Positions 26,039 through 33,944 of a stretch of 61,606 nt of DNA are shown piece after piece (positions within the stretch are counted from its first letter, which is position 1; every line of letters starts with the position of its first letter). The notes under the pieces are model-generated. The model had not been told where the DNA came from and made no database searches. It saw nothing but the letters and a program-made list of their open reading frames with translations. Origin of the DNA: an uncultured Agathobacter sp. (GTDB lineage Bacteria; Bacillota; Clostridia; Lachnospirales; Lachnospiraceae); contig CAKRKX010000004.1 in NCBI GenBank assembly GCA_934358675.1, positions 1-61,606 on the forward strand. Direction: 5' to 3'. The translations under genes and the position numbers were made by a program.

Positions 26039-27400
26039 ATGAAAGACAATAATAATTTAATTCTGTCCGGCAGATATGAGATTCGAAAGTCACTTGGTTG
26101 TGGCAGCAACGGAAGCGTATATCTCGCCAGACATCAATCTCTAGGGATCGATCGTGCAATTAAAGTATTCCCCAAGAACGATGCACAATCACCCTTCGCA
26201 GTATCGGAAGCACAGGTTCTAAAATCAGTTCGGCATCCCGGTATCCCCACGATTTATGATTTTGAAGAAGATGAATCTTTTTACTATCTTGTGGAAGAAT
26301 ATATTCAGGGTGAACCTTTAGAACAATTTCTGCTTCATCAACCGTCAATTTCCAGAGTGTTATTTTTTCAATTATGTGAACAGTTATGCGATATTTTTGT
26401 ATATCTGCATTCACTAGGTCCCAGCCCGATCCTCTATCAGGATCTCAAGCCGGAACATATTATAGTATGTGGATTACAGATCAAATTAATCGATTTTAGC
26501 GTAGCATCATTTATTACCAACTCTGGAAACGACTTCAATCATTTCGGCAATGCGGAATTTTCCGCACCGGAGCTGACACATGCGGCGCCGCCGACACTTG
26601 CAGCCGATATTTACAGTATCGGACGTGTCATCGGTTATCTGCTGCCTCATGTGGACGCAGCCCTCGCCCGAAATATCCTACCGATTATCCAAAAAGCCCA
26701 AAATGCAGAACCGAGCGACCGGTATCAAACGGTTCAACAACTATGTACTGCCTTAGCGGATACAAATGATAATACGGAGGAGCCGCATCTCAGACAGACT
26801 GTTGCGGTCATCGGCAGCCATCACGGCTGCGGATGCACACATGTAGCAATATCCCTTGTTTCCACACTTTGCTTTCTCGGCTATCCGGCGGTCTACCGCG
26901 AGCAAAACCGGACCAATCACTTAAGGTGCGCCGTACAGCAGATGAAGCAAGTCTGGGAAAAAGATGGATATTATGCTCACCAATGTTTTCGAGGCTATCC
27001 CAAATATGATGAAGGCATTACCATTCCTGCGCCGGACGCCACATTTGTCGTGGAGGATTACGGATGTGACTACTCCTCCGCTATGCTTGCCACAGCAGAT
27101 CTTATCGTATATGTCTGTGGCGGTGGCTTATGGCACAGGTCGGATGCAACGATCAATGATCAACTCTTACAACCATTGGATGATCGTCTGAAAATCATTG
27201 CTAATTTGTGTGACCACAACACAGCACAGTTTTTTGCCAGAAAGTTTGGCCGACCGGTCTATTCCTATCCGTATGATACGGACCCGTTTCGGATTGACCG
27301 TCAGAAGCAGAACTTTGTTGACTGGCTAACCTTTCGGAAAGGACGGAAATCACTATTTTTCATTTTAAAAAACCATATTTCCCGGCACCTGCAACGATAG
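26039..27400 (+). CDS. Ser/Thr protein-kinase-like protein with C-terminal ParA/MinD-like domain (degenerate P-loop)
   Basis: 453 residues from the ATG at 26039 (AAAGGAG 4 nt before). Kinase domain at about 8-245: Gly loop LGCGSNGSVYLA, catalytic Lys in AIKVF, catalytic loop YQDLKPEHI (HRD His replaced by Tyr, Asp kept), and LIDFSVA in place of DFG. Metal and catalytic Asp are present, so activity is possible. From about 255 a SIMIBI-type domain starts with VAVIGSHHGCGCTHVAISL, a Walker-A-like loop in which Lys is Cys. It continues with FVVEDYG, a TADLIVYVCGG strand and ends FGRPVYSYPYDTDPF. It has no membrane segment or PASTA repeat. The last codons contain a -1 slippery site; the next frame encodes a homologous second domain. 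Likely signalling; the target may be the Tad FHA protein. Confidence 0.82.
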   Translation: MKDNNNLILSGRYEIRKSLGCGSNGSVYLARHQSLGIDRAIKVFPKNDAQSPFAVSEAQVLKSVRHPGIPTIYDFEEDESFYYLVEEYIQGEPLEQFLLHQPSISRVLFFQLCEQLCDIFVYLHSLGPSPILYQDLKPEHIIVCGLQIKLIDFSVASFITNSGNDFNHFGNAEFSAPELTHAAPPTLAADIYSIGRVIGYLLPHVDAALARNILPIIQKAQNAEPSDRYQTVQQLCTALADTNDNTEEPHLRQTVAVIGSHHGCGCTHVAISLVSTLCFLGYPAVYREQNRTNHLRCAVQQMKQVWEKDGYYAHQCFRGYPKYDEGITIPAPDATFVVEDYGCDYSSAMLATADLIVYVCGGGLWHRSDATINDQLLQPLDDRLKIIANLCDHNTAQFFARKFGRPVYSYPYDTDPFRIDRQKQNFVDWLTFRKGRKSLFFILKNHISRHLQR

Positions 27401-27411
27401 GTGTATGCGGG
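27367..27411 (+). promoter_or_regulatory. Candidate -1 programmed ribosomal frameshift signal
   Basis: Slippery heptamer A AAA AAC (27367-27373) in register with the kinase reading frame (codons AAA AAC), a 7-nt spacer, then a hairpin. The 5' arm CCCGGCACCT (27381-27390), an 8-nt loop, and AGGTGT plus CGGG (27399-27404, 27408-27411) give 10 pairs with a 3-nt bulge. The kinase stop TAG lies in the loop and 3' arm. A -1 shift enters exactly the frame that runs to 27951. All elements are seen directly; function is inferred. Confidence 0.5.
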
Positions 27412-27951
27412 GCAGCGCCCAATGTCGGAACAACACATCTGTGTATCGCACTGGCGAATTATCTGCATAGCCGTTATTATGCAAAAACCAGATATCTGGA
27501 AGTAAATGCAACCCACGAAATCAAATTACTTCAAGCCAAGCCGGATTCCCAAGTATGCTTCCGGAAACAGGGTGTGTATTACTACCCGGATCTTACGATT
27601 CGTACAATGAATGATGTGTTAGGCAAGCCGTGTACCTATTCGGTATTGGACTTTGGTGTTCCTGCTCCTGGCTCCTACCGGGATTTTCTTGCATGCGACC
27701 TTCGCATTGTCGTCTGTCATGCATCGGTTTGGAAGTCGCAATCGGTTGAGCGGTTTGTTTGCCAATTAACAAAATATAACATACGGCAGAAAGCGGTGAA
27801 GTTTCTGTCCTATGGGGGAATGAAAAGAGACTCTGAACAGATAGCACACCGATATGATATTCCGGTGTTTTCGATTCCCGATCTGAAAGATCCGTTCCAC
27901 ATTAACAGCGAGTTTTTTGCATTTTTTGAACAACTGATGAAAGGAGAATAG
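27373..27951 (+). CDS. Second ParA/MinD-like domain in the -1 frame (no normal start codon)
   Basis: Open from 27322 to 27951 in the frame -1 to the kinase, with no ATG before 27574 although clear coding homology begins by about 27394. The translation has ATIGVCGAAPNVGTTHLCIA (P-loop-like, Lys replaced), YSVLDFG, ACDLRIVVCHASVWK and YDIPVFSIPDLKDPFHI, matching the end domain of the kinase segment by segment, so the two are tandem homologues. It could be made by -1 frameshifting, or from an ATT/ATC codon (27355 or 27349) behind the AAAGGA at 27338. It could also be a broken or mis-assembled single gene. ParA-like fold likely; nucleotide binding doubtful. Confidence 0.6.
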   Translation, partial: PYFPAPATIGVCGAAPNVGTTHLCIALANYLHSRYYAKTRYLEVNATHEIKLLQAKPDSQVCFRKQGVYYYPDLTIRTMNDVLGKPCTYSVLDFGVPAPGSYRDFLACDLRIVVCHASVWKSQSVERFVCQLTKYNIRQKAVKFLSYGGMKRDSEQIAHRYDIPVFSIPDLKDPFHINSEFFAFFEQLMKGE

Positions 27952-27953
27952 TT

Positions 27954-28052
27954 ATCACATTATCAAATAGTAGCGATCAGCTTCTTATTGAATTTAAGCC
28001 GGGTATGTACCAGGGACTCGTAATCGTGTTACCGGGCGGACATACCTGATAA
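27954..28052 (+). pseudogene. Short frame with perfect ribosome binding site but ATC in place of ATG
   Basis: AAAGGAG (27940-27946) is followed 7 nt later by ATC ACA TTA TCA..., giving 33 codons to TGA. A normal gene would have ATG at that point. It is either a start-codon mutant, a rare ATC start, or chance. The product is not recognised. It directly follows the kinase-locus stop codon. Confidence 0.25.
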
Positions 28053-28127
28053 TTCGTATTGGGTTACATTGATTGGTCCTATTCAATTTTAAAAATTAAA
28101 CTGTTGGGCTGATAGGAGGAAGTCTCA

Positions 28128-28154
28128 ATGTTCTATTTTATCAGTGCCATCTGA
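28128..28154 (+). CDS. Eight-residue peptide ORF (MFYFISAI) ahead of a terminator
   Basis: TAGGAGGAAG lies 6-7 nt before ATG; the frame is ATG plus seven codons, then TGA. The peptide is hydrophobic, MFYFISAI. It is followed 18 nt later by a strong terminator, so the mRNA carries nothing further. It could be a leader peptide, a signalling peptide or the stub of a lost gene. The rest of the 27952-28305 gap has only the short frame at 27954, this ORF, the terminator and the next promoter. Confidence 0.3.
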   Translation: MFYFISAI

Positions 28155-28172
28155 TTCGGAAAAAAAGATAAC

Positions 28173-28208
28173 AAAAGGACCGGATTCCCAAAGGGTTCCG
28201 GTCCTTTT
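28173..28208 (+). terminator. Terminator of the kinase locus
   Basis: 12-bp perfect stem AAAAGGACCGGA / TCCGGTCCTTTT with an additional inner CCC/GGG pairing, followed by GAATTTTTC. Confidence 0.9.
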
Positions 28209-28237
28209 GAATTTTTCTTAATTTTCCTTCATACTAT

Positions 28238-28266
28238 TTGAATCTGTATAGGCACAATGCTATAAT
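28238..28266 (+). promoter_or_regulatory. Promoter of the GH18 gene
   Basis: TTGAAT (28238-28243), 17-nt spacer, extended TGC-TATAAT (28261-28266), 40 nt before the gene. Confidence 0.85.
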
Positions 28267-28305
28267 CGGAATTAAGATTGACATTAAACAAAGGAAGGTC
28301 TACGC

Positions 28306-30036
28306 ATGAAAAAGAAAGCTTTACCGATTTTAGTTGTTTGCGGTCTGATCGTGATCATTGTTGCGATCATGGGAATTACTTCTCTTATCCGTAAATACAC
28401 GCCAAGCAAAGAAAGACAGGATCTGAACACTTATTATAATGTAAGTTCGGATGATCAGGTCGCTATCGTATTGAATAATGAAATCATCGAATCACAGGGA
28501 AAACTGATCGACGGACATGTTTACCTGGATTATAATTTTATACATGATACATTGAATTCCCGTTTTTACTGGGATCACAATGAGAATATCCTTCTGTATG
28601 CTACCGCGCAGGATCTGATTTCCGCCGAGGCAGACAGCACAAAGTATCTGATCACAAAATCTTCCGTCGATTACGGTCGTCCTGTTGTAAAAGCAAGTTC
28701 GGATTCTGCTTATGTGGATCTGGAATTTGTTAAGCAGTACTCCGATTTCAGTTATGAATACTTCGAATCCCCGAATCGTCTGGTGATCACAAACGAATGG
28801 GGCAATTACAATGTAGCTACTGCCAAACGCGACACATACGTGCGTGTCAAAGGCGGCATCAAGAGCCCGATTCTTGAGGATCTTGCAAGCAAGGACGAAG
28901 TCACCGTCATCGAGACCGGTGACAATTGGACAAAAGTCCTGACCGCAGACGGTGTGATCGGATATGTACAGGGCAAGAAACTCTCCGATCCGGAAGAGAA
29001 AACACGAACCAGCGATTACACACCGGAAACCTTTGCGCATATTAAAAAGGACTTCAAAATCTGTATGGCATGGCATCAGGTCACAAATACCTCTGCCAAC
29101 TCCACAATTTCTTCCGTACTTGCAAGCACGAAAGGTGTGAATGTCATCTCACCGACCTGGTTCTACCTCAACGATAACAACGGTAATCTTGCGAATCTTG
29201 CAAGCATCGATTATGTAAACTACTGCCACTCACAGGGTGTGGAGGTCTGGGCATTAGTCAGCAATCTGGAAAATAAGGATGCCGATTCCGCCAAGGTCCT
29301 GACACACACAAGCAAACGTCAGAATCTGGTTAATCAGATTGTTTCGATGGCAATCCAGTATAATCTGGATGGCATTAATCTTGACTTTGAATCCTTAAAC
29401 CGTGAGGATGTGGGAGATGCCTATATCGAATTTGTACGCGAACTGTCAATCAAATGTGCAAACAACGGAATTGTTTTATCGATCGATAACTATGTTCCGA
29501 GCAGCTATACTTCGTTCTACAATCGTGCAGAACAGGCCAACTTCGCCGACTACGTTGTAATTATGGGATATGATGAGCATTATGCCGGCTCCAAGGAAGA
29601 AGGTTCGGTTGCTTCGCTTAACTGGGTAAAACAGGGTGTTGCCGATACGCTTGCGGAAGTACCTTCCGATCAGGTCATCCTTGGAATGCCTTTCTACACA
29701 AGAGTCTGGGCGCTGACACCACAGGGTGATACAACCAACGAAGATGAGAGTGCCGATACCGACTATGATGTAACCTCACAGGTTTACGGCATGCGCGCAG
29801 CCGATACGCTGATTGCCAGCAACAACACAACGAAAACCTGGCTGGAAGACTGCGGACAAAACTACGCGGAATTTACAAGCGGTAATGTCATCTACAAAGT
29901 ATGGCTGGAAGATGCTTCCTCTGCGGAACAAAGACTAAAGCTTGTCGATGAAAACAAGCTTGCCGGAGCTTCCTTCTGGAAACTGGGATTTGAGACAAGC
30001 AATATCTGGGATACGATTATCAAGTATATTAACTAA
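28306..30036 (+). CDS. Membrane-anchored glycoside hydrolase family 18 protein with SH3 domain
   Basis: 576 residues. An N-terminal signal anchor (about 8-28) is followed by a copper-amine-oxidase-N-like domain (about 45-170: VAIVLNNEIIESQG, YLDYNFIHDTLNSRFYWDHN). Then come a bacterial SH3 domain (about 175-230: YVRVKGGIKSPILEDL) and a GH18 TIM barrel (about 250-576). The barrel has DGINLDFESL, the DGxxxDxE catalytic motif with its Glu, and a VIMGYDEHYAGS strand. Relatives such as YaaH/YdhD act on peptidoglycan, including spore cortex, rather than chitin. AAAGGAAGG ribosome binding site. Paired downstream with a CwlD-type amidase. Confidence 0.9.
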   Translation: MKKKALPILVVCGLIVIIVAIMGITSLIRKYTPSKERQDLNTYYNVSSDDQVAIVLNNEIIESQGKLIDGHVYLDYNFIHDTLNSRFYWDHNENILLYATAQDLISAEADSTKYLITKSSVDYGRPVVKASSDSAYVDLEFVKQYSDFSYEYFESPNRLVITNEWGNYNVATAKRDTYVRVKGGIKSPILEDLASKDEVTVIETGDNWTKVLTADGVIGYVQGKKLSDPEEKTRTSDYTPETFAHIKKDFKICMAWHQVTNTSANSTISSVLASTKGVNVISPTWFYLNDNNGNLANLASIDYVNYCHSQGVEVWALVSNLENKDADSAKVLTHTSKRQNLVNQIVSMAIQYNLDGINLDFESLNREDVGDAYIEFVRELSIKCANNGIVLSIDNYVPSSYTSFYNRAEQANFADYVVIMGYDEHYAGSKEEGSVASLNWVKQGVADTLAEVPSDQVILGMPFYTRVWALTPQGDTTNEDESADTDYDVTSQVYGMRAADTLIASNNTTKTWLEDCGQNYAEFTSGNVIYKVWLEDASSAEQRLKLVDENKLAGASFWKLGFETSNIWDTIIKYIN

Positions 30037-30066
30037 CATTTCTGCATAAATTGAATTAACGATTAC

Positions 30067-30097
30067 AAAAGCCTTTTGCCAACGCAAAAGGCTTTTT
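30067..30097 (+). terminator. Terminator after the GH18 gene
   Basis: AAAAGCCTTTTG, 6-nt loop, CAAAAGGCTTTTT: a 12-bp stem with a T-run, 30 nt after the stop. Confidence 0.85.
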
Positions 30098-30121
30098 GTT
30101 ACTAATTGGTCAGAGGTATTT

Positions 30122-30829
30122 ATGCACAAAAAATTTGAAGCGCTCATCATCTGCTGTCTCTTTATCAGTTCTTTCTTTCTCGCACGGGCAGGCGCTGCCT
30201 ATGTATCTGCCAAGACAACCGGCAAACTCAGCGGATGCATCGTCCTCGATGCCGGACATGGCGGAAGTGATCCCGGCAAGGTTGGCTGCAACGATGTGTT
30301 GGAGAAAAATATCAATCTCGCGATCGTGTACAAATTAAAGACACTGTTTGAAAACAAAGGTTTTGAAGTCGTTCTGACACGAACGGACGATAAACCTCTT
30401 GCTTCCGATAATTCCAAGAACATGAAGATCGAAGATATGCGAAACCGCGTGGCTCTGATCACCGAAACTATGCCACTTATGACGATCAGCATTCATCAGA
30501 ACAGTTTTCCGGACTCTTCCATCTCCGGCCCACAGGTGTTCTTCTACGACCAGTCACCGGAGGGCGAAGCGATCGCCGCAACATTGCAGGATACTCTAAA
30601 TGCACTCATGGATCCACCGAAGCCGCGTATGTCCAAATCCAACAATGATTATTACATATTAAAGAAAACACCCACACCTACGGTTATCGTAGAATGTGGG
30701 TTCCTAAGCAATGAAAAGGAGGCTGCCGATCTTACAACCGAAGCCTATCAAGAGAAACTTGCCCGTGCAATCTACACGGGAACGTGCGAATACCTGACTA
30801 ATCTGTCAGCTCCTGAATCGACCGAATAA
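30122..30829 (+). CDS. cwlD: N-acetylmuramoyl-L-alanine amidase, CwlD-like (Amidase_3)
   Basis: Removes the stem peptide from muramic acid in peptidoglycan. 235 residues: an N-terminal signal peptide or anchor (about 1-29), then the Amidase_3 fold with zinc ligands in LDAGHGGSDPG, the Glu in the first helix (LEKNINLAIVYKL), SIHQNSF, and the catalytic Glu in VIVECGFLSN. The length and domain-only layout match CwlD of the spore cortex pathway, though a vegetative role cannot be excluded. Its 3' end overlaps the convergent 979-residue gene by 32 nt. Confidence 0.88.
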   Translation: MHKKFEALIICCLFISSFFLARAGAAYVSAKTTGKLSGCIVLDAGHGGSDPGKVGCNDVLEKNINLAIVYKLKTLFENKGFEVVLTRTDDKPLASDNSKNMKIEDMRNRVALITETMPLMTISIHQNSFPDSSISGPQVFFYDQSPEGEAIAATLQDTLNALMDPPKPRMSKSNNDYYILKKTPTPTVIVECGFLSNEKEAADLTTEAYQEKLARAIYTGTCEYLTNLSAPESTE

Positions 30830-33737
30830 AACTCTCCGCAATATGGTAAAGCCGGCTGGTCTGTACTTCATATTCGGTTGTCTCTGGCACATCAACACGC
30901 TCCTTACGGATACTTACCATCTCGTAATGTGCCAATGAAAGATTTTCTACATAAGCAACATTAATATCCACAGATTCTTCTGCGGCATCCGGATTCTGTT
31001 TCATTGCATCTGCAAATGTATCCAGATGTTCGCGGAGCATCTCTGCGGTCTGCTTGTCTTCCACAGCGATCATTCCGCTGATCCGGTTGCTTTTTGCCTC
31101 AAACAACGCGGCAACTTTTCCCATGTGGGAATTTTCAAAGAGGATATCAACCGCGCCCTTTTTCTTCTCGCCACGCACAATTTTTAAGGATACTCCGGTA
31201 ACGGAATCACCCGTCTGCACCGGAATCATATAGCTTTCTTCTTTCGTTTTCTCCGCACAGAGCTTAAACTGTGTGGCTGCAAGCTGCATCGCACGGATAT
31301 CGAGGGTTCCGACCTGCGGATCTTCGATGATCATGCCATCCATCACATGCTCTGCAACATCTGCCAAAGTCTCCTGCGCATCCGCAAGTTCCGACGGATT
31401 CTTTAATGCCTCGCCAAACTGTTCCAATACCTGCTGCTTCATCTGCGCAACCTTGTCCACAGAAGTCCTGCCACTTTTGTCCTTTTTCCACAACTGCTCC
31501 ATCATCTGGTTCGGATGGCGAAGCATCTCGCCTGCAGCCAGAATATTTGCGATCGTGTTTGGCATGTCGAAATGCTCGAGATATGCATAGACATCCTGTG
31601 GCATCTCACTCGCCTGCTCATACAAAGCCAACTGCTGCTGCACATAAGCCTCGTTGGCAAGCTCCTCCTGCTCGGAGGTCTGCATCTCGCTTAACTTTTC
31701 TGCAAACTGTTCCGGTGTCAGATCCATCCAATTGTCCTCTCCAAGCGCGGAAAGCTTATCCGGACTGATCTGATCCAAAACATCTTTCACACAATTCTGC
31801 TGAAATCCGATTGCAATCTGCTCATCAATCTTTGTTCCGGATGACTTCGCATTAACACCATCAAAATCATCGGACACACTGTAATCCATGCTGCCCTTCT
31901 TACCGGTACGCACTGCGGACAACAGATTACGCATCGTAATCTCCGCTCCCTGATGAAAAAGCGAACCGATCGCAGCACCGTCCGTTTTCTCGACCTGCGC
32001 GATCAGACGATAGATTCCGATATAACTGCTGCGCTCCTCCTCGGAGATTGCATGATTCTGCTCCAGTTTCCAGAGATATTTGCTGAATCTCTCCTGTTCC
32101 TGATCGCCGGTTTCCTGCTGAATTTTCTCCGCAGCCTGATTGAGTTCCTGCATCGACATATCCAGAGGATTCTCGCCTCTTCGGATCATCTCGAGAGTTG
32201 TCGCCGGATTCAGATTGCGGAATGCGTGCTGCATCTGCTCATCCAATGCCTTTACGGATGCAATATTTTCCTCTGTAATATCCAGTCCGTTGTATGCAAG
32301 AATACGGACTGCGCGCTGATTTGCCGCGCTTGTATCCAGTTTCATACTCTCTAATATATCATCGACATTGCGAAAAGCTTTCTGAATCGAGTCACCCATA
32401 TCGCTTCGCGGTGCTGTCATCAGGGGCTCATAACTCTCATTTGCTTTATCAAATGCCTGCTGCATCTGTGCTCCGGCATCATAGATCTGTGTGACGGAAC
32501 TGTCTGCATCCACCTGACCGATCACATAGGCCGGCATGCCTTTTAAGGCATCAAATACCGCAAGTGTCTGTTCCATCGTATCTACATTCTGCTCACTCGG
32601 CTCGATGCCCGCACTATCCAGAAGATCCCTGTAATACTGGCGCTCCTGCTCCTTCAATCCCTCAACAGTATCTTCCATCGCCTGATAATCTATCTCCACA
32701 CCGAGCTTATCAATCGTTGCATCGGCTTCTTTTGTCATGGAAAGGCGTGTCTCTTCCAACTGACGCTGAGCCGTGATCATGGATGCTTCGCCCGGACGCT
32801 TGCCCTGACAGATCGTATCAACAATGGAATCCAACATTCCGTTCCAATCCACCGATCCATCCTTGATCTCTCCCGCCAGTCCTTTCAACTCCGAAAGCTG
32901 CTGCAGCTTCTCCGCCGTAAGCGGAATCTGCTCCTGCAAAAGCCACTTTGCATCGGAAAGCGTTTCCTCGTTAACTTCCAATCCTGCCAACTCGATAATC
33001 TGCGCGATCTGCGGTTCCAATTCCGTAAAATCATACCCGCCCATTGCCGCCTGCGGATCTCTTGAGCTGCTATACTGCGCCTTATAGATATTCTGAATAC
33101 TCGGATCGAGGTTGTTCTTGAGCAGATAGCTCATCATATTATCTGTAATTCCCGTTACAGAAGCCGCCTGTGCCAGAGCATCTACCGTCTCTCCCACATT
33201 GGCATCCGTCACCGGAAGATCGTTTGTGGTAAGCACCGCCTCAATCTGTGCCGCAACAGCCGCGCTTCCCGTAATGTTCTCCAACTGTTCCTTCGTCAGC
33301 CCATCTCCGTATGCAGAAATATCCACCCCTGCCTTGGCAAGCTCAGCTTTAATCTTGTCGGTCACGGTAATGACCGTATGACTGTCCGTATTATTAACGG
33401 AAAAACCGCTTTTCTCCATCTCCTGCAGATCATCGGCAGAGACCGTATTGGACAGAACCGCCACCTCGTTCTTGCGGTCATCCGCAGTCATCTCGCCTTT
33501 TTGCTGCACCTGATCGACGACGGTATTCTCATCATCCTTCATCGGGTTGCCATAGGTTGCCATATCGATCGTACCCGAAGCCGACACTCCCGCTACGCGC
33601 TCATAGTGCTCCTGTTTTGTTCCAAAAACCGTATTGTCCTCCGGAACCGCTGCCTGATATGCTGCAATGCCTTTATTTGTATCATTTTGAAGATTTTTCG
33701 TTACATTATCCCAAAGATTTGTCTGCTCAACCTGCAT
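30798..33737 (-). CDS. Large helical repeat protein (DUF6240-like)
   Basis: 979 residues with no signal peptide or membrane segment. Helix-rich and acidic, with a degenerate repeat in which a hydrophobic helix is followed by GLDITEENI-type turns: LLKNNLDPSIQNI, LAGLEVNEETL, SAGIEPSEQNV, AYNGLDITEENI, EHFDMPNTIANI. Residues about 795-960 look like a separate domain (ASEMPQD..., DSVTGVSLKIVRGEKKKG, FENSHMGKVAALFEAK). This resembles the Lachnospiraceae family annotated DUF6240, which I associate only loosely with flagellar genes. AGGAG precedes the ATG. Single-gene unit; function unknown. Confidence 0.75.
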   Translation of the reverse strand: MQVEQTNLWDNVTKNLQNDTNKGIAAYQAAVPEDNTVFGTKQEHYERVAGVSASGTIDMATYGNPMKDDENTVVDQVQQKGEMTADDRKNEVAVLSNTVSADDLQEMEKSGFSVNNTDSHTVITVTDKIKAELAKAGVDISAYGDGLTKEQLENITGSAAVAAQIEAVLTTNDLPVTDANVGETVDALAQAASVTGITDNMMSYLLKNNLDPSIQNIYKAQYSSSRDPQAAMGGYDFTELEPQIAQIIELAGLEVNEETLSDAKWLLQEQIPLTAEKLQQLSELKGLAGEIKDGSVDWNGMLDSIVDTICQGKRPGEASMITAQRQLEETRLSMTKEADATIDKLGVEIDYQAMEDTVEGLKEQERQYYRDLLDSAGIEPSEQNVDTMEQTLAVFDALKGMPAYVIGQVDADSSVTQIYDAGAQMQQAFDKANESYEPLMTAPRSDMGDSIQKAFRNVDDILESMKLDTSAANQRAVRILAYNGLDITEENIASVKALDEQMQHAFRNLNPATTLEMIRRGENPLDMSMQELNQAAEKIQQETGDQEQERFSKYLWKLEQNHAISEEERSSYIGIYRLIAQVEKTDGAAIGSLFHQGAEITMRNLLSAVRTGKKGSMDYSVSDDFDGVNAKSSGTKIDEQIAIGFQQNCVKDVLDQISPDKLSALGEDNWMDLTPEQFAEKLSEMQTSEQEELANEAYVQQQLALYEQASEMPQDVYAYLEHFDMPNTIANILAAGEMLRHPNQMMEQLWKKDKSGRTSVDKVAQMKQQVLEQFGEALKNPSELADAQETLADVAEHVMDGMIIEDPQVGTLDIRAMQLAATQFKLCAEKTKEESYMIPVQTGDSVTGVSLKIVRGEKKKGAVDILFENSHMGKVAALFEAKSNRISGMIAVEDKQTAEMLREHLDTFADAMKQNPDAAEESVDINVAYVENLSLAHYEMVSIRKERVDVPETTEYEVQTSRLYHIAESFIRSIQELTD

Positions 33738-33878
33738 AAATTCTCCTGCATAATCCGGAGCCTCCGTGCTCCGCGTTCAATTATGCGTTCGTTTTAGGTT
33801 CTTCCGTGACCTATTTATTATATCGGACATCCCCCGCCAAAAGTGAAGTTTTCTCTGCAATCTGCTTTCCAAAACGCA

Positions 33879-33919
33879 AGAGTGGCACCGTGCACCCATC
33901 GGATACACAATGCCACTCT
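33879..33919 (-). terminator. Probable glgB terminator
   Basis: AGAGTGGCA / TGCCACTCT, 9-bp stem with a 23-nt loop, 26 nt after the glgB stop. The T-run on the minus strand is weak. Confidence 0.5.
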
Positions 33920-33944
33920 CTTCCTTAAACTACTCTGTACTCTT

